This document shows, piece by piece, positions 1 through 10,836 of a stretch of 64,000 nt of DNA (the first letter of the stretch is position 1; each line of letters opens with the position of its first letter). The DNA lies in NCBI RefSeq assembly GCF_030272615.1, contig NC_081411.1:217202154-217266153 (forward strand). Direction: 5' to 3'. The notes under the pieces are model-generated. The model was not told the DNA's origin and did not search any database. It worked only from the letters and a program-made list of their open reading frames with translations. Source of the DNA: Cryptomeria japonica (Eukaryota > Streptophyta > Pinopsida > Cupressales > Cupressaceae). Both the position numbers and the translations under genes were made by a program.

Positions 1-680
1 GAGGAAGGAGAACACCAATAGCATTTATGAGTACTCCATTGAAAGATGTGGAGATAAGGTACCCCAATATCGAGAAACAGGCTTACGCATTAGTTAAGGC
101 CATCAAGAAGTTTCGACACTATATATTAAGGAGTAAGATACATGCCATTGTGTCGGATGTTGCTGTGAAGACATTGCTGATGCAAAATGAGCTGGGAGAA
201 AGAAGGGGTAAGTGGGTGACCATCATCCAAGAGTACGATATTGAGATCCAGCCCATGAAGCTAGTAAGAGGTCAAGCTCTAACACAGACCCTCGCGTCAG
301 AATGTTCAGGAATTGTGCATCAACAATACCTACTTGAACAAGTCTCGCCAGACGAGTGGTATGATGACATAACATTTTATCTACTTAATCAGAAATGTCC
401 ATCACACCTCAATCCAGTGCAAAAAAGGGCTTTAAGGATTAAGAGCAGCCGTTTTATGCTGCAAGGAGCTGTCCTGTATCGGAGAAATCAAGAAGGGATT
501 TACCTGAGATGTGTAAATGAAGGAGAGGCAAGACACATCATAGAGCAGTTCCACACTAAGTATGGAACCAGGCATGGGTCGGGCTTGGCAACAACCCATC
601 AGATATTGAGAGCAAGCTATTATTGGCCTACCCTATTCAGAGACACCCATGAACAAATGAAGACCTGTCACGTTTGCTAA
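1..680 (+). pseudogene. Ty3/gypsy pol remnant: RNase H end and integrase zinc-binding domain
   Basis: The frame is open from about position 3. It begins with the end of a retroelement RNase H domain (residues FRHYILRSK, then LLMQNELGERRGKWV), followed by a linker and an integrase HHCC-type zinc-binding region ending ATTHQILRASYYWPT and CHVC. RNase H removes genomic RNA during reverse transcription; the HHCC domain belongs to the integrase. A TAA follows the CHVC at 678-680, and coding similarity continues in the next block. Unlike gypsy-3 in this window, I see no second RNase H domain between the first one and the integrase, so it may be a different lineage or an internally deleted copy. The 5' part lies outside the window. 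Confidence 0.85.
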
Positions 681-1195
681 GTAGCTGCAACCAAGGAGCG
701 AACTCCAACAATGCCCTTGCAGCCAATCGTAGAGGTGAAACCATTCACTCAATGGGCACTCGACTTTATCAGTATGATCAATCCACCCTCCTCTGCGCAA
801 CACAGGTACATTCTAATTGCTTCTGATTACTGTATGAGGTGGTCCAAGGCTCAATCTTTAAAACAATACAATGTTGATGCTGTTATTAAATTTTAAGAAG
901 AAAATATTATTACACGCTTTGACTGTTTGCATGCTTTAGTTTGTGATAACGGTTCTGCATTCGCATCATTAAAATTTTCTAATTGGGCTTTCGATTATGG
1001 GATAACGTTAAAATTTTCGTCTAATTACTATCCCTAATGAAACAGTCTAGCTGAGTCCACCAACAAGAACCTGCTGCAAGTAATCAAAAAACTGCTTGAC
1101 AAAAACCCGAAAGATTGGCACACCCAATGCAGGTTCCCCCTTTGGGTAGACCGTACGAGATGGAAGTCAGCCATTGGAACATCACCATACCATTT
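681..1195 (+). pseudogene. Ty3/gypsy integrase catalytic core remnant
   Basis: This continues the preceding pol remnant. The DDE core is visible: WALDFI holds the first aspartate, VCDNGSAF the second, and SLAESTNKNLL the glutamate. These residues belong to the retroviral-type integrase that inserts the cDNA copy. The frame is broken by stops near 894 and 1037, so it cannot be functional. Similarity to integrase ends abruptly at 1195, where a copia LTR terminus (TGTTAGTTCC) begins, so the element was cut by that insertion or by a later rearrangement. I did not find the missing C-terminal part on the other side. Confidence 0.85.
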
Positions 1196-2035
1196 TGTTA
1201 GTTCCAACTGGTGCTGAGAGGGGAGGGGTGAATCAACACTTTACCGGTTTTATTCAATTAAAACTTTTAACTTAAGTTTGCACTAACTTAACATTCATCA
1301 ATATAAATAATTACTGCAGAAGAATATGCATGCATGAAAAGATACACAGTGACACTAAGATTTATCTCGTGGAAACCCAAATGGGAGAAAACCATGGTGT
1401 GAGGAGGAACTCACAAAATTTGTACTTTTTTGGAGTACGCTCGATGATGAGCCATCCCTGTTAGGAGATTACAAAGACACTATTAGGTGCCACCTGGTTA
1501 AGGGATTTTGATTAAGGCCTGTCAGTGCCTTTACCCTGTTAAAGGTCTTAGGATCATCAATTAAGATGACACCTAGTTAAGGGATTTTTACAATGGGACC
1601 TATTAAACTTCACCCTATTAAGGGGGGATTTTAGTTGCAATGGTTAGAAAGAAACAAAAAGATGATCTGTTGGAGTGGCTACTGATAGCTTGATCAGATC
1701 ACACTGAAAATCATACTATCTATGCATTGGTTGTGTCTGCTCTGCACAACATCGGTCTTTCACAGTTCACTTTCAAAACTCACCCTCGGCATCGTGATTA
1801 TTGCACAATACACTTAACAATCGCATATAATTAGTTGCTCGTCAAAGGTACACTGTGTCAATGTTAAAATCTGAAGCTCTGCTTCAGCAACCACTATTAT
1901 GCTCAATCCTACGTAGGCTTCATGGCTTGCAAAGCCAAAAAAAAAAAGAGAAAGAAGATCAAGAGTAAAGAGAGCTGAAATGTAATTAAATATCAAGAAG
2001 AAATTTGGCCAAGGGGAATGCAAACATCTCTGCCG
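1196..2035 (-). mobile_element. Ty1/copia LTR fragment
   Basis: It starts TGTTAGTTCC, directly at the end of the integrase remnant. It carries blocks shared by the better-defined copia LTRs of this window: a GAGAGGGGAGGGGTGAATCA stretch near the start, a GTGGAAACCCAAATGGGA block near 1370, and a run of GTTAAGG/TTAAAGG motifs between about 1490 and 1640. By analogy with the complete elements the parent element would read on the minus strand. The right end is uncertain because no clear terminal CA with a flanking duplication could be placed. Confidence 0.65.
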
Positions 2036-2389
2036 ATATCAAAAAATGAAATCTACTGGAAACAGAGCAATCTCTGTGAGCTTACGAGCGATAACTCTGT
2101 CGGGGCTATGAATGCTTGTTGGCAGCGGGGCTCTATCCAGGTTGCTTTTGAAGTATGAGTCCACAAGATGGCTTGACATAGTGAAACATTGATGCTTCAA
2201 CTCTGTCTAAGCTGGAATAAACCTCATTTGCACACATTGTCTAATCGGATCACGCATGATTTGATTTGGTTCGCAACATCATTGAGTTTTGAAAGACTTT
2301 TCTCTATCCTTTCGTCCAACCTGTGGTGGCTAACCAAAGATTCTAGGTTCGATCCGGACTAACGTCCCTGAAATGACTGGAAGCATTTC
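2036..2389 (-). pseudogene. Gypsy-1 leader / possible gag N-terminus fragment
   Basis: Read on the minus strand, this stretch follows a gypsy primer site and LTR, where leader and gag are expected. Short open stretches with Lys/Leu-rich, coiled-coil-like composition can be read, but no gag family is recognisable and stops are frequent. It is cut near 2036 by the copia LTR fragment. The assignment rests on position more than on sequence. Confidence 0.35.
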
Positions 2390-2407
2390 TCCAGCAGAGT
2401 CGCCATT
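2390..2407 (-). promoter_or_regulatory. Primer-binding site of gypsy-1
   Basis: On the minus strand the bases after the LTR read AATGGCGACTCTGCTGGAGA. A TGGCGACTC-type start directly after an LTR ending in ACA is a common Ty3/gypsy primer-binding site in plants. It sets the element's orientation to minus. Confidence 0.7.
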
Positions 2408-3938
2408 TGTTATGCCTTGCACACACTCCCTGTCGTCGACAGGGTCCCTCTTTCGATGATTCTCATCTCGTCCTCACTCAAGTCCTGAGTAGTGAGTTCT
2501 GGTAATTTGCAGAGACGATGCAACAATCAAGAGTTTGAGGTATTAAGGAGAAAGGAAATTGGCATTGGAGATTAGTCGCAATTTCGATTACAAAGTGAGA
2601 ATAGGGTGAATGAGCCTAACATTTTTTCAAATTCGGCTTGAAAGACTAAACATTAGACAAAGTTGGTAAAATCGGCACGAGGGCCGAAAAATTGCCTAAG
2701 GTTTGAAAATCGGCCTATAAGGCCAGAATGTGAGAAAGTTCACTAACTCGCTTAAGTTTGAAAAGTACCCTTTTAGGTCGAAAAAGTCCAAACTCGCAAA
2801 ATGCTCAAGTAGGCCGAAAAAGCACATTAAGTTATAAAACTCGCAAAATGCTCAAGTAGGCCGAAAAGGACATTAAGTTATAAGTCGCGCAATGTGAATC
2901 GCGCAAAATCTCACAAATCGGCTGAATAAGCCGAAATTCATAAAGTTTGAAAAAGTGCTAAGTAAGCCGAAAGTATCAAATAAGCAATTTCGCAAAATTT
3001 CTTCCCAAAGGCCGAAATTCACACAACTCATCATTCAGGCCAAAAGCAAGAAAGAATATTTCAAAATCGCGTAGAAGAGTTAAATCGTGCAAAGTCATCA
3101 TAGGCCAAAAATCGGACAAAACTATCTTTTGACTCGAAAGGCGTTAATATCCCAAAATAACGATGCAGGTCGAAAATAATCCAAAATGCTGGAGATGCAA
3201 TGAATAACCAAATCGTGCATTTTGAGCTTTTTACCCGAAAGAAGAATAAAGCAAAAATCTCACATAAGGCTTCAAAGAGCCGAATTTCCTAAAATCGCGC
3301 ATCTGAGTTATTTTGGCCGAAAATGAAATGCGGAGGTCAAGTTGCGCAATAACACCTAAGAGCCCGAAAAATGTAAAAGCTCATGAATTCTTCTATTTTG
3401 CCAAAAAACTCAGAGGGAGAAGTTTATAAAAGAAGGGCGTGAATGCATATCCATTTCATGTCGAAACCCTCAATTTTCAATTCCCGCGATTAGCATTCTT
3501 CTTGCCGGAATCTTTCATTCTTTGCACATCACGCGAATAGTCTTAGGAAGCCAAAAATCCAAAAATCGCGGAAATCATCAAAATCGCGCAAAACCCTTGT
3601 ATAAGCCGAAAATCGCAAAACTGACTTCCAGTATTTTGAAATTTGCTATGGAAGTCCGAATTCACACAAAGGAACCCGCAAGCAATTAGGAGGCCGAAAA
3701 GGGAGGTAAGTCCTAAATCGCCATTTAACCTTCATTTTGTCATATTTTCAAGCGCATTAAATCTTTCTAAGTTTTAAATGGCTCAAACCCTCTTCTAAGC
3801 CGAAAATAATAACGTTGCATTTTGGAGTAATAGATTCAAGGTTTGCATTCTTGCCTTCAAAGCCGAAAATCGTAAAGGAGTTGAGTACATACGAAGGAAA
3901 TGGGGCGTAGTGTTGATGTGTTTTTAATGCACATAACA
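2408..3938 (-). mobile_element. Ty3/gypsy LTR (gypsy-1, minus orientation)
   Basis: About 1.53 kb bounded by the 7-bp inverted ends TGTTATG (2408-2414) and CATAACA (3932-3938). The primer-binding site abuts its lower edge, so it is the 5' LTR of a minus-strand element whose internal part is lost after about 370 bp. No matching 3' LTR is in the window. A TATAAAAG sequence near 3425 lies on the plus strand, opposite to the orientation given by the primer site, so I do not count it as the promoter. Much of the LTR is a degenerate repeat field described separately. Confidence 0.65.
2630..3880. repeat. Degenerate GGCCGAAAA / TCGCGCAAAA repeat field inside LTR
   Basis: Dozens of variants of GGCCGAAAA and TCGC(G)CAAAA alternate irregularly at roughly 20-50 base spacing. 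One part is a recent exact-looking tandem duplication of about 47 bp (2791-2837 and 2838-2884, each beginning AACTCGCAAAATGCTC). The rest is too diverged for a fixed period. CpG is kept in many units although the surroundings are AT-rich. Confidence 0.7.
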
Positions 3939-4869
3939 ATATAGAATAAATTACAAAAGTAATTTACCCTCTCTTGAACAAAATCACCTCAGATGCTAAG
4001 AATGAGATCAACTAAAATGATTCCAAGGTTTCTACATGTCAGGTCTTGACGAGTGGGTAAGTTCCGTGGTTGATGTGAATTGCTGTGTTTCACTTTGGGG
4101 ACTTACGCAAATGTTTGGATTATCATGAATGATGCGGAATAAGCGTGCTGACAACTTAAGATTTATCAATAAGGCTCTGGATTTACTTCTTACTAAAAAA
4201 GGGGGAAAAAGGATAGGGTTTAGGAAATCTATTGTAATCCTAGGAATGTAGGAAATGATGAATGGATCTAGTGGAACCAAACCAGGCAAGGTCTCACAAT
4301 CAGGTATTGACACAAGCTTAGTGCAATCATCTAAGGTATACTTAATGATTTTCAGACTATCACCATCAAATGAAGACACCATCCAAGTTGATGCTTGTCA
4401 ACAGACGCATAATAGTTGAAGTTATGCTTACTCAAACTCCAGTTGACCACACAAGGCACACTTACCAGCGGAAAGAGGCTAGTGGTATGGAATAAGGATT
4501 CCACACAAATGAATTCATCAAATCTTTCACTCAATATAACATACATGAAAATAAATTCTAATCTAACTTCTAATCTAACTTGGAGGAATTGAGAACCATG
4601 AATGTAGATACAACATTTGAAGAGCAAAATCACCAACAATTGAACAATGATTAGGATTCAAATAGCTGTAGCATATACCAACAATTCTACAAAAAGTCTC
4701 TCTTCCAAATGAGAGACAAAGGGGCATATATAGAGTCTCTTACAAAAACGGATGGCCCAGATTGATATAAGATCAACGGTCGAGATCATGCCAACAAAAC
4801 CCTAGAATTGCCCTAATTAGGGTTACATAAAAAATGGTGCCACCAACATATGGCCCAATGAAAAGATAC
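3939..4869 (-). other. Non-coding stretch, possible LTR / 3' region with minus-strand TATA
   Basis: I see no supported gene here. On the minus strand, downstream of the unknown ORF that ends at 4870, there is a CTCTATATATGCCCC sequence (around 4715-4735) typical of a TATA box, followed by a region that could be an LTR R-U5. This would fit a 3' LTR of the element carrying that ORF, but no second copy is in the window to prove it. Open stretches at 4032-4382 and 4352-4639 on the minus strand have no recognisable domain. Confidence 0.35.
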
Positions 4870-6501
4870 CTAGTCATCATATAGGAAATCTTCTAGAAGA
4901 TTCCTCCCTGCATATCTCTCTCTCCTAGCATACTCCAAGAATCTAGCCAATACTGAATCTAACTCCTCCATGGAAATGCTAGGCAAGGTATCCTACTATA
5001 AATCAATCACATCCAATGAATCCGAGCAAACATTCAAAGTGTTATCCCATTCTAACATAAGCTTCTGCAAATTATGAACATGAATCAACAAAGAGACCAA
5101 GTCATCAATCTGACTCTTCTTCAAAGAGTCCAACTGGCAAAAATACATAAATTTCATCTTGTCTCTTAATTCGGCTAAGTGTAAACCACTAGCATCACTA
5201 ACATCAACACCCAATAATTCCTCAATCGAGGCAAGGATTTTCATCTGAATGTCTTGAATTAATCCTTCCATCTCCATACAACTCGATTGGGCGTTCTCAT
5301 AAGCTGATTTCTTCAAGGCTAATGCACAATACCAGCCACGGAAATTATATATGTCTCCACTGTGCACAATGTTCTCGTTGACCAAGGTGGAATTAGGAAC
5401 CTTCTTCAATGCTAGGAGGCGTGGAATAGTCTTCTCTTGGATAGGCCAGAATTCTTCCCAAACTCCCTCCAAATACTGGATTCTGAATACAAGCGTTGTT
5501 GTCTTATCATATGCTTGGACAAACTGAGTAAGGAAATCATCTGCCTGTTTTCTTGTGCTTTCAATCCACTTCTCCACCTCTGAGTGTGTACCTCTCGCTA
5601 CCTCGCAGTGTGAATATATTCCATGGTCAACTGCAATAGGGGAAATAAGGGTGGGATCTCCACGCCTTGTCCCTGCAATATACTCTTTGAGTCTAATATT
5701 TTCTTCTTTGTACCTTTCATTTTCCGCAATCGCTGTGTCTAACTTTGCATTGATTGCCTGGAGGTTGTCACCAATCTCCTGGAATTCCTGCCCTGCGGAT
5801 GGACGACCAAGGACAACTGAAGTGATTTGGAAATCCATGGGAGTAGCAGTGTCCGCTGTCACGCCGGCTCTAGGAACAACAATCTGCACAATCCGCATTC
5901 CTGTCTCATCTCTAGCTATGTGCGACAAAATCTCCGCTCTCTTGGGCTCCTTCTTAGCACTCCTAGCTAGGTAGTCATCAATATTATCAATAGACTATAC
6001 CTCTATCGTCTGTTTACTTTTTTCCATGCTTCTCCTTAGCCATTCAAGAATAGCGGCCATTTCCCTACCATCATCAAGACATACTTCTCGATCCAGTCCT
6101 TTCAATGGCGAGATAACATCCTCATTATCATCAGGATTATCCTTAGTCCAATCATATACTTCATTTCCCAAGCTGACTTCCAAAAGGATAGTAGGGGATT
6201 TTGGCTGATCATTATTCTCATCAGGAGGTGCAGATGTTGCTGTGGCATGAAACTCCTGAATATTCTCTAGTAGTATCACTTTGTTGCAACACTGCTGAGT
6301 CTCCTTATTCTGTATAGTTACTTCAATCACTTCGATTGATGAGACACTGAGAGGGGGTGAAGGAATGATAAGTGGAGGAATGATAATCTTCTGTTTCTTC
6401 TTCACATCCTCAATCTTCTTCCCTCTAGCCTTGACTTCTCCAGGCATGTTCTTCCTTCTCTTGGGAGCTTGACTCTCTTTGTCTGCATGATCCTAGGACA
6501 T
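4870..6501 (-). pseudogene. Unrecognised coiled-coil protein, broken by four TAG stops
   Basis: One minus-strand frame of 544 codons runs from ATG 6499-6501 to TAG 4870-4872 and is interrupted only by TAGs at 6493-6495, 5995-5997, 4996-4998 and 4993-4995. No frameshift is needed. The N-terminus is basic (PKRRKN, a possible nuclear signal), followed by a Pro/Ile-rich stretch and an acidic part. The middle has heptad-like Glu/Leu/Lys helices (for example AKLDTAIAENERYKEENIRL), and the tail ends ARRERYAGRNLLEDF. I do not recognise the family. It may be the single ORF of a non-autonomous LTR element or a captured host gene. A diverged relative lies head to head at 6557-7660. The last two TAGs are adjacent, as expected from a former Gln-Gln. 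Confidence 0.5.
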
Positions 6502-6556
6502 GGTTAATAAATGCTTAGGAAAAGCATTAAAGACCAAAAATCTCAAAATACAAGCA

Positions 6557-7660
6557 ATGCTCAATGTGGATGACACAACAGGACACTGGACAACTTAAGT
6601 GGCCAAGCCCATTCCTGGGAGAGATGCAGATAAAGCTACAGAGGAAGATTTTACTGTGGAGAAAATAGATTTGGGCATTGCATCAAGGGTCGTGGATGTA
6701 AAACATTTGGAATCTTCTACAAAGAGGATAATCTCAAGGACTTGGAAAGATGAAAAATACAAGAGAGAAATGAAGCAAATGGTCACACAGATGGTAGAGT
6801 ACATCAACACTATTCATAATCCAAATCCTTAACAATTGTCGCAGATACCAGTGTCATTTGATCCCAAGTCACCAACAAACTAGAAGATGCTTGATCAGGT
6901 TCAAAGGAACAGGGTAGTGATGGAGGTGTTCAACAAATGGTTGGATCTAATAATTCAATAAGGATTAGAATATATTACTAATTTGGTCAAGGTTTATAAA
7001 GATGCATAAACTATGATTAAAGAGCTCGAGCTGGAGATAGTCACCTAGGAAAAGGAAAAAATTAAGTGGGTAGCGATTCTCACACAAATGAATGATGTTC
7101 AGAAGTATGGAGTGATGAAGTTCCTAGCTGAAAAACTGGTGGAGAACCTAGATGATAATGTGCTCTATATAACAAAGAAAAATGTGGAATGGTGCAACTC
7201 AATCATCAGGCAGGGCCATGAAGAATCCACTAAGCTACTTAGGGAACTGACTGATTTCATTGACACCATACAGATGAACCTTAAATGTATTGATATCAAA
7301 CTCATGAGGGAGGGAGCTAAGGTGATTGAGGAGGTTGCAGACATGATTAAAGTCTTTCAAGACAACCTTCATTCCATTCAGACCACAAAATCTTTGACTA
7401 TCGATGACTTTTCAAAAGTAGCAAGGATTTAATGAATGCTCATTGTTTGTTCGGATCACTTGGAGGCTCATAAAGAGAAGGTCACATAGGTGAATATGGA
7501 CAAGGAAGTGTGAAAGCAGAGGATTATGCACATTGGCCTACCCTATTTCTAAGTTATCTTAAACTTTTTGACTGCACACCTAGAATGGCGAGGATCTACG
7601 ACAAAATAAGACAAGCCTGTAACTTCCTCAGTTGTAGTAGATGGTTAGTTGTGCTAGAGT
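6557..7660 (+). pseudogene. Diverged, truncated copy of the same unknown coiled-coil protein
   Basis: A plus-strand frame begins at ATG 6557 and continues, with stops, through open blocks 6599-6832 and 7088-7432 to about 7660, all in one frame. It begins MLNVDDTTGHWTT, then AKPIPGRDADKATEEDF. Long Lys/Glu/Leu helices follow. The segment LTDFIDTIQMNLKCID aligns by eye with GLIQDIQMKILASIEE in the minus-strand ORF next to it, and spacing around this block is similar, so I infer one family. It is roughly half to two thirds as long as its neighbour and lacks the basic N-terminus. Its function is unknown. Premature stops include TAA as well as TAG, so it looks older. Confidence 0.4.
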
Positions 7661-8477
7661 GAAGTGTCGACCTTTCAATGGCTTTTAGTATAGCTTTCTT
7701 TTGTGTTATTTGAACAGTTTCTTTCACTAAAGTGAAAGTAAATGTTATTTGTTAATTATGTAAAAACTATGGTCTGGTGGCTATTTAAGCTGAAAGGCTT
7801 GCCTTTAAAGAGGTTCTGAAAAATGTGATTTTTGGAAAATGAGAGATAAAGTTTTGGTTTCTGATATGAATTGTGAAAATGATACAATGGTTGATTATTA
7901 ATGGAATATTGTGATATCTTTGAATCTATGCATTTTGAGATTTGTAATTCTTCTTAGGTTGTTATGTGGGCATAGTTTAATCTGATAATCAGTTATCTCT
8001 GCATTTCTTTTCAGTTCATTTTCATTATAGATTGTTGGATGACTCACATGGTGTTACTCTGCTTGATCCCCCTTGCCCTGTGAGGCACGAGAGAGTCTTG
8101 ATTAAGCTGCTAGTTTCTCTTGTTGAGTTCACATTTTATTTTGAATGTATGCAGTAAATATACATATTGATCAGAGTCTATGAACTCCTCTTTGAGTAAT
8201 TTTTCTTAGGAAAAATTTAGGCATTTATTTGTGTTGATGGATAAATGTTGAAGCCTTTTTAATACTTTCTAGTTAAAAGTATTACAAAAATCAATTGTAT
8301 AGTTAATTCATTGTAAATCATATGAGGAGTTTCCCTCTAATGGATAGGTTGAATTATCATTAATTCATCCAACTTTTGGTAATTTGTTTTCTTTTCACAA
8401 AGGGTGAATCAGAGCCATATTTTGTTTTATATTAAGATTTTAGAAAAGAGACAAATTTGTTTACCAACACAACAGTA
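7661..8477. other. Non-coding stretch, possibly LTR-like
   Basis: AT-rich sequence without a supported ORF follows the unknown plus-strand ORF. GGTGGCTATTTAAGC near 7780 could be a plus-strand TATA box, which would suit a 3' LTR of the preceding unit. No matching copy is present and no terminal duplication is evident. It ends where the truncated copia pol begins. Confidence 0.3.
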
Positions 8478-9672
8478 AAATGAGTCTCTTTAGGATCTGA
8501 TTGAAATCCAATTTGGTCTAGTTTAAGTACAATAATCCACCAACCATAGATCTATACAAGGTTTGATTAACTTTTTGAGATTCATCATTCTTAGACAACT
8601 TGCATCCAATTACCATAGGAGTTCCAACAGTTTTAGAATTAGCTAATCCAAACTTTTTCAATAATTCCTTCACATACTTAGATTGAGAAATGAAAATACC
8701 TTTACCGGCTTTAGTAATCTGCAGTCCTAAGAAGAATTTCATTTAACCTATCATAGACATCTCAAATTCCTTTTTCATATCATCAACAAACTTCATACTC
8801 AAATCATCGTCTCCTCCAAAAATTATATCATCAACAAAGACCTCAACAATCAAAAAGTTATCATTCTCAACTTTAAAATATAAGCTACTATTAGTAGTAC
8901 CTTTACATACACCCAACTTCAACAAATACTTATCTATTCTAGCATACCAAGCTTTAGGGGTTTCTTTAGTCTATATAGAGATTTCTTCAATTTGCATACC
9001 ATATCTCCTTCATCTGATAAAGAAAATCCATCCATTTTCTCAATGTAGACTTCCTCTTCCAAATCACCATTCAAAAAAGCTAACTTGACATCCATCTGAT
9101 ATACCTTAAAATTATTGTGAGCAGCATATACAAGCAACAATTTGATAGCTTTAATTCTAGCTACATTAGTAAAAGTCTCCTCATAATCTATACCTTCCAT
9201 TTGAGAACACCCTTTACATACTAGTCTTTCTTTGTTTCTGACAACTTCACCGACCATCTAGTTTATTCTTGAACACCCATTTAGTACCAATCACATTCTT
9301 GTCTTTAGGTCTCAGAACAAGCTCCCAAGTGTTATTATTTTCAATCTGATTTAGCTCTTCTTCCATTGCTTTTAACAAATTTCATCTTACATGCTTCTAC
9401 TACATCTTCAAGTTCAATCTTTGAAATCAAGAATTTCTCTTTAGTAGAAATCCTTCTCCTATTCATCAAACCTTTATTTTTATCACCAATAATCTTATTT
9501 TCTGAATGATTCAACTTCACATATGTTGGAGTCTTCTAATTGTTCTAATTTCTTAGGTTCTTGTACTTCTTCACCAACAATAGCAATATCCAGATTACCT
9601 ATCTCCACCAGATCAATTTGCTTCAAGATCTCTATTTGCACGGGCTTAGAAACAACATCAAAATAATCAAAA
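8478..9672 (-). pseudogene. Copia-0 reverse transcriptase, truncated
   Basis: Open blocks at 9257-8934, 8925-8743 and 8742-8518 give the copia RT signature in order: ERLVCKGCSQMEGIDYEETF, the VYQMDVKLAFLNG block, then VFVDDIIFGG as the catalytic YVDD-type box, then MIGxxKFFLGLQI and SKTVGTPM. RT copies element RNA into cDNA. At least one frame change lies between the first block and the rest, and the 3' end is cut so that no RNase H remains. It sits downstream of the integrase as expected for Ty1/copia. Confidence 0.85.
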
Positions 9673-10836
9673 TCATAACTGCATGCTCTGATCTACTTTT
9701 AGATTTGCACTCTCAACTATATTCATTAATATCTTATTATAGCACTGGTAGGTCTTTCTCTTAGTAGAATATCCCAAGGATATTCCTTCATCACATCTTG
9801 CATCAAACTTTCCTATATCCTCATCTCTCTTGATATAACATTTACTTCCAAAAACTTCAAAATATCTAACTGTAGGAATATGACCAAACCATAGCTCATA
9901 ACGAGTCTTAATGAAATCACCTTTAATATGCACCGGGTTGAATGTGTAAACAACAATGCTAACAAATTTTGTCCAAAAGGTTTGTGCAACATTTGCTTCA
10001 ATCTGCATAGTCCTTGCAACATCTAAGATAGTTTTGTTTTTCCTTTCAACAACTTCATTCTATTGAAGGGTTCTAGGAGCAGATAATTGTCTTATAATTC
10101 CATTCCTCTCACAAAATGTATCAAACTCTCATGATGTAAATTCTCCTCCTCTAGCGAATCTCAGGCAGTTCAGATTCAATCCAGTCTCAGTCTCCACTCT
10201 AGCTTTGAATATCTTGAATTTCTCCAACACTTATGATTTCTCCCTTAAGAAGGTAACCCACATCATCCTTGAATAATCATCAATCAACAACATGATATAT
10301 CTATCACCCTACATGCTTCTCACTCTAATAGGACCACATAAGTCAATATGCACCAGATCTAACAATCCATTAGATGAATACAACTTACTCTTAAATGAAA
10401 TTTTTGTTTGCTTTCCCATCCGGCATTCCTTACATATGGAATTAGAAGACTTCACAATCTTAGGCATATCTCTAATATCTTGAGTAGAACTTATCCTTAC
10501 CATGATATCAAAATTAACATTTCATATTCTCCTATGCCATAACCAACTTTCATCAATCTGAGAAATCAAACAAATTTTCTCACCAACATTCAAGTGAAAG
10601 ATATTACTTTTAGTCTTAGTCCCTGATGCAATCTCTATATTGGAGGCATTTAGGATCTTGCATTTATCATTCTTGAATTCCAAATCATATCCCTTGTCAA
10701 CCATCTATCCAACATGCAAAATATTATGCTTCAATCCTTCAACATACAAGACATCATTAGTATTATGCTTACCATTGAAAGATATAGAACCTCTACCACG
10801 AATCACACAAGCTTTGTCATCTCCAAATCTCACTAT
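9673..10836 (-). pseudogene. Copia-0 gag-pre-integrase and integrase
   Basis: The block at 10704-10522 ends with ESWLWHRRI, the GAG-pre-integrase signature. 10503-10309 continues with CKECRMGKQTKISFKSK and DLVHIDLCGPIR, the start of the catalytic core with its aspartate. 10008-9673 gives the C-terminal ELWFGHIPTVRYFEVFGSKC and the EGISLGYSTKRKTYQCYN segment that precedes RT in copia. The parts share one minus-strand frame with several premature stops, so no active integrase can be made. Confidence 0.85.

Noticed and set aside
1814-2023. 69-codon minus-strand frame with hydrophobic N-terminus
   Set aside because: Lies within the copia LTR fragment; composition-driven.
3420-3440. Plus-strand TATA box in the gypsy-1 LTR
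   Set aside because: The primer site fixes the element on the minus strand, so this TATA would face the wrong way; chance match is likely.
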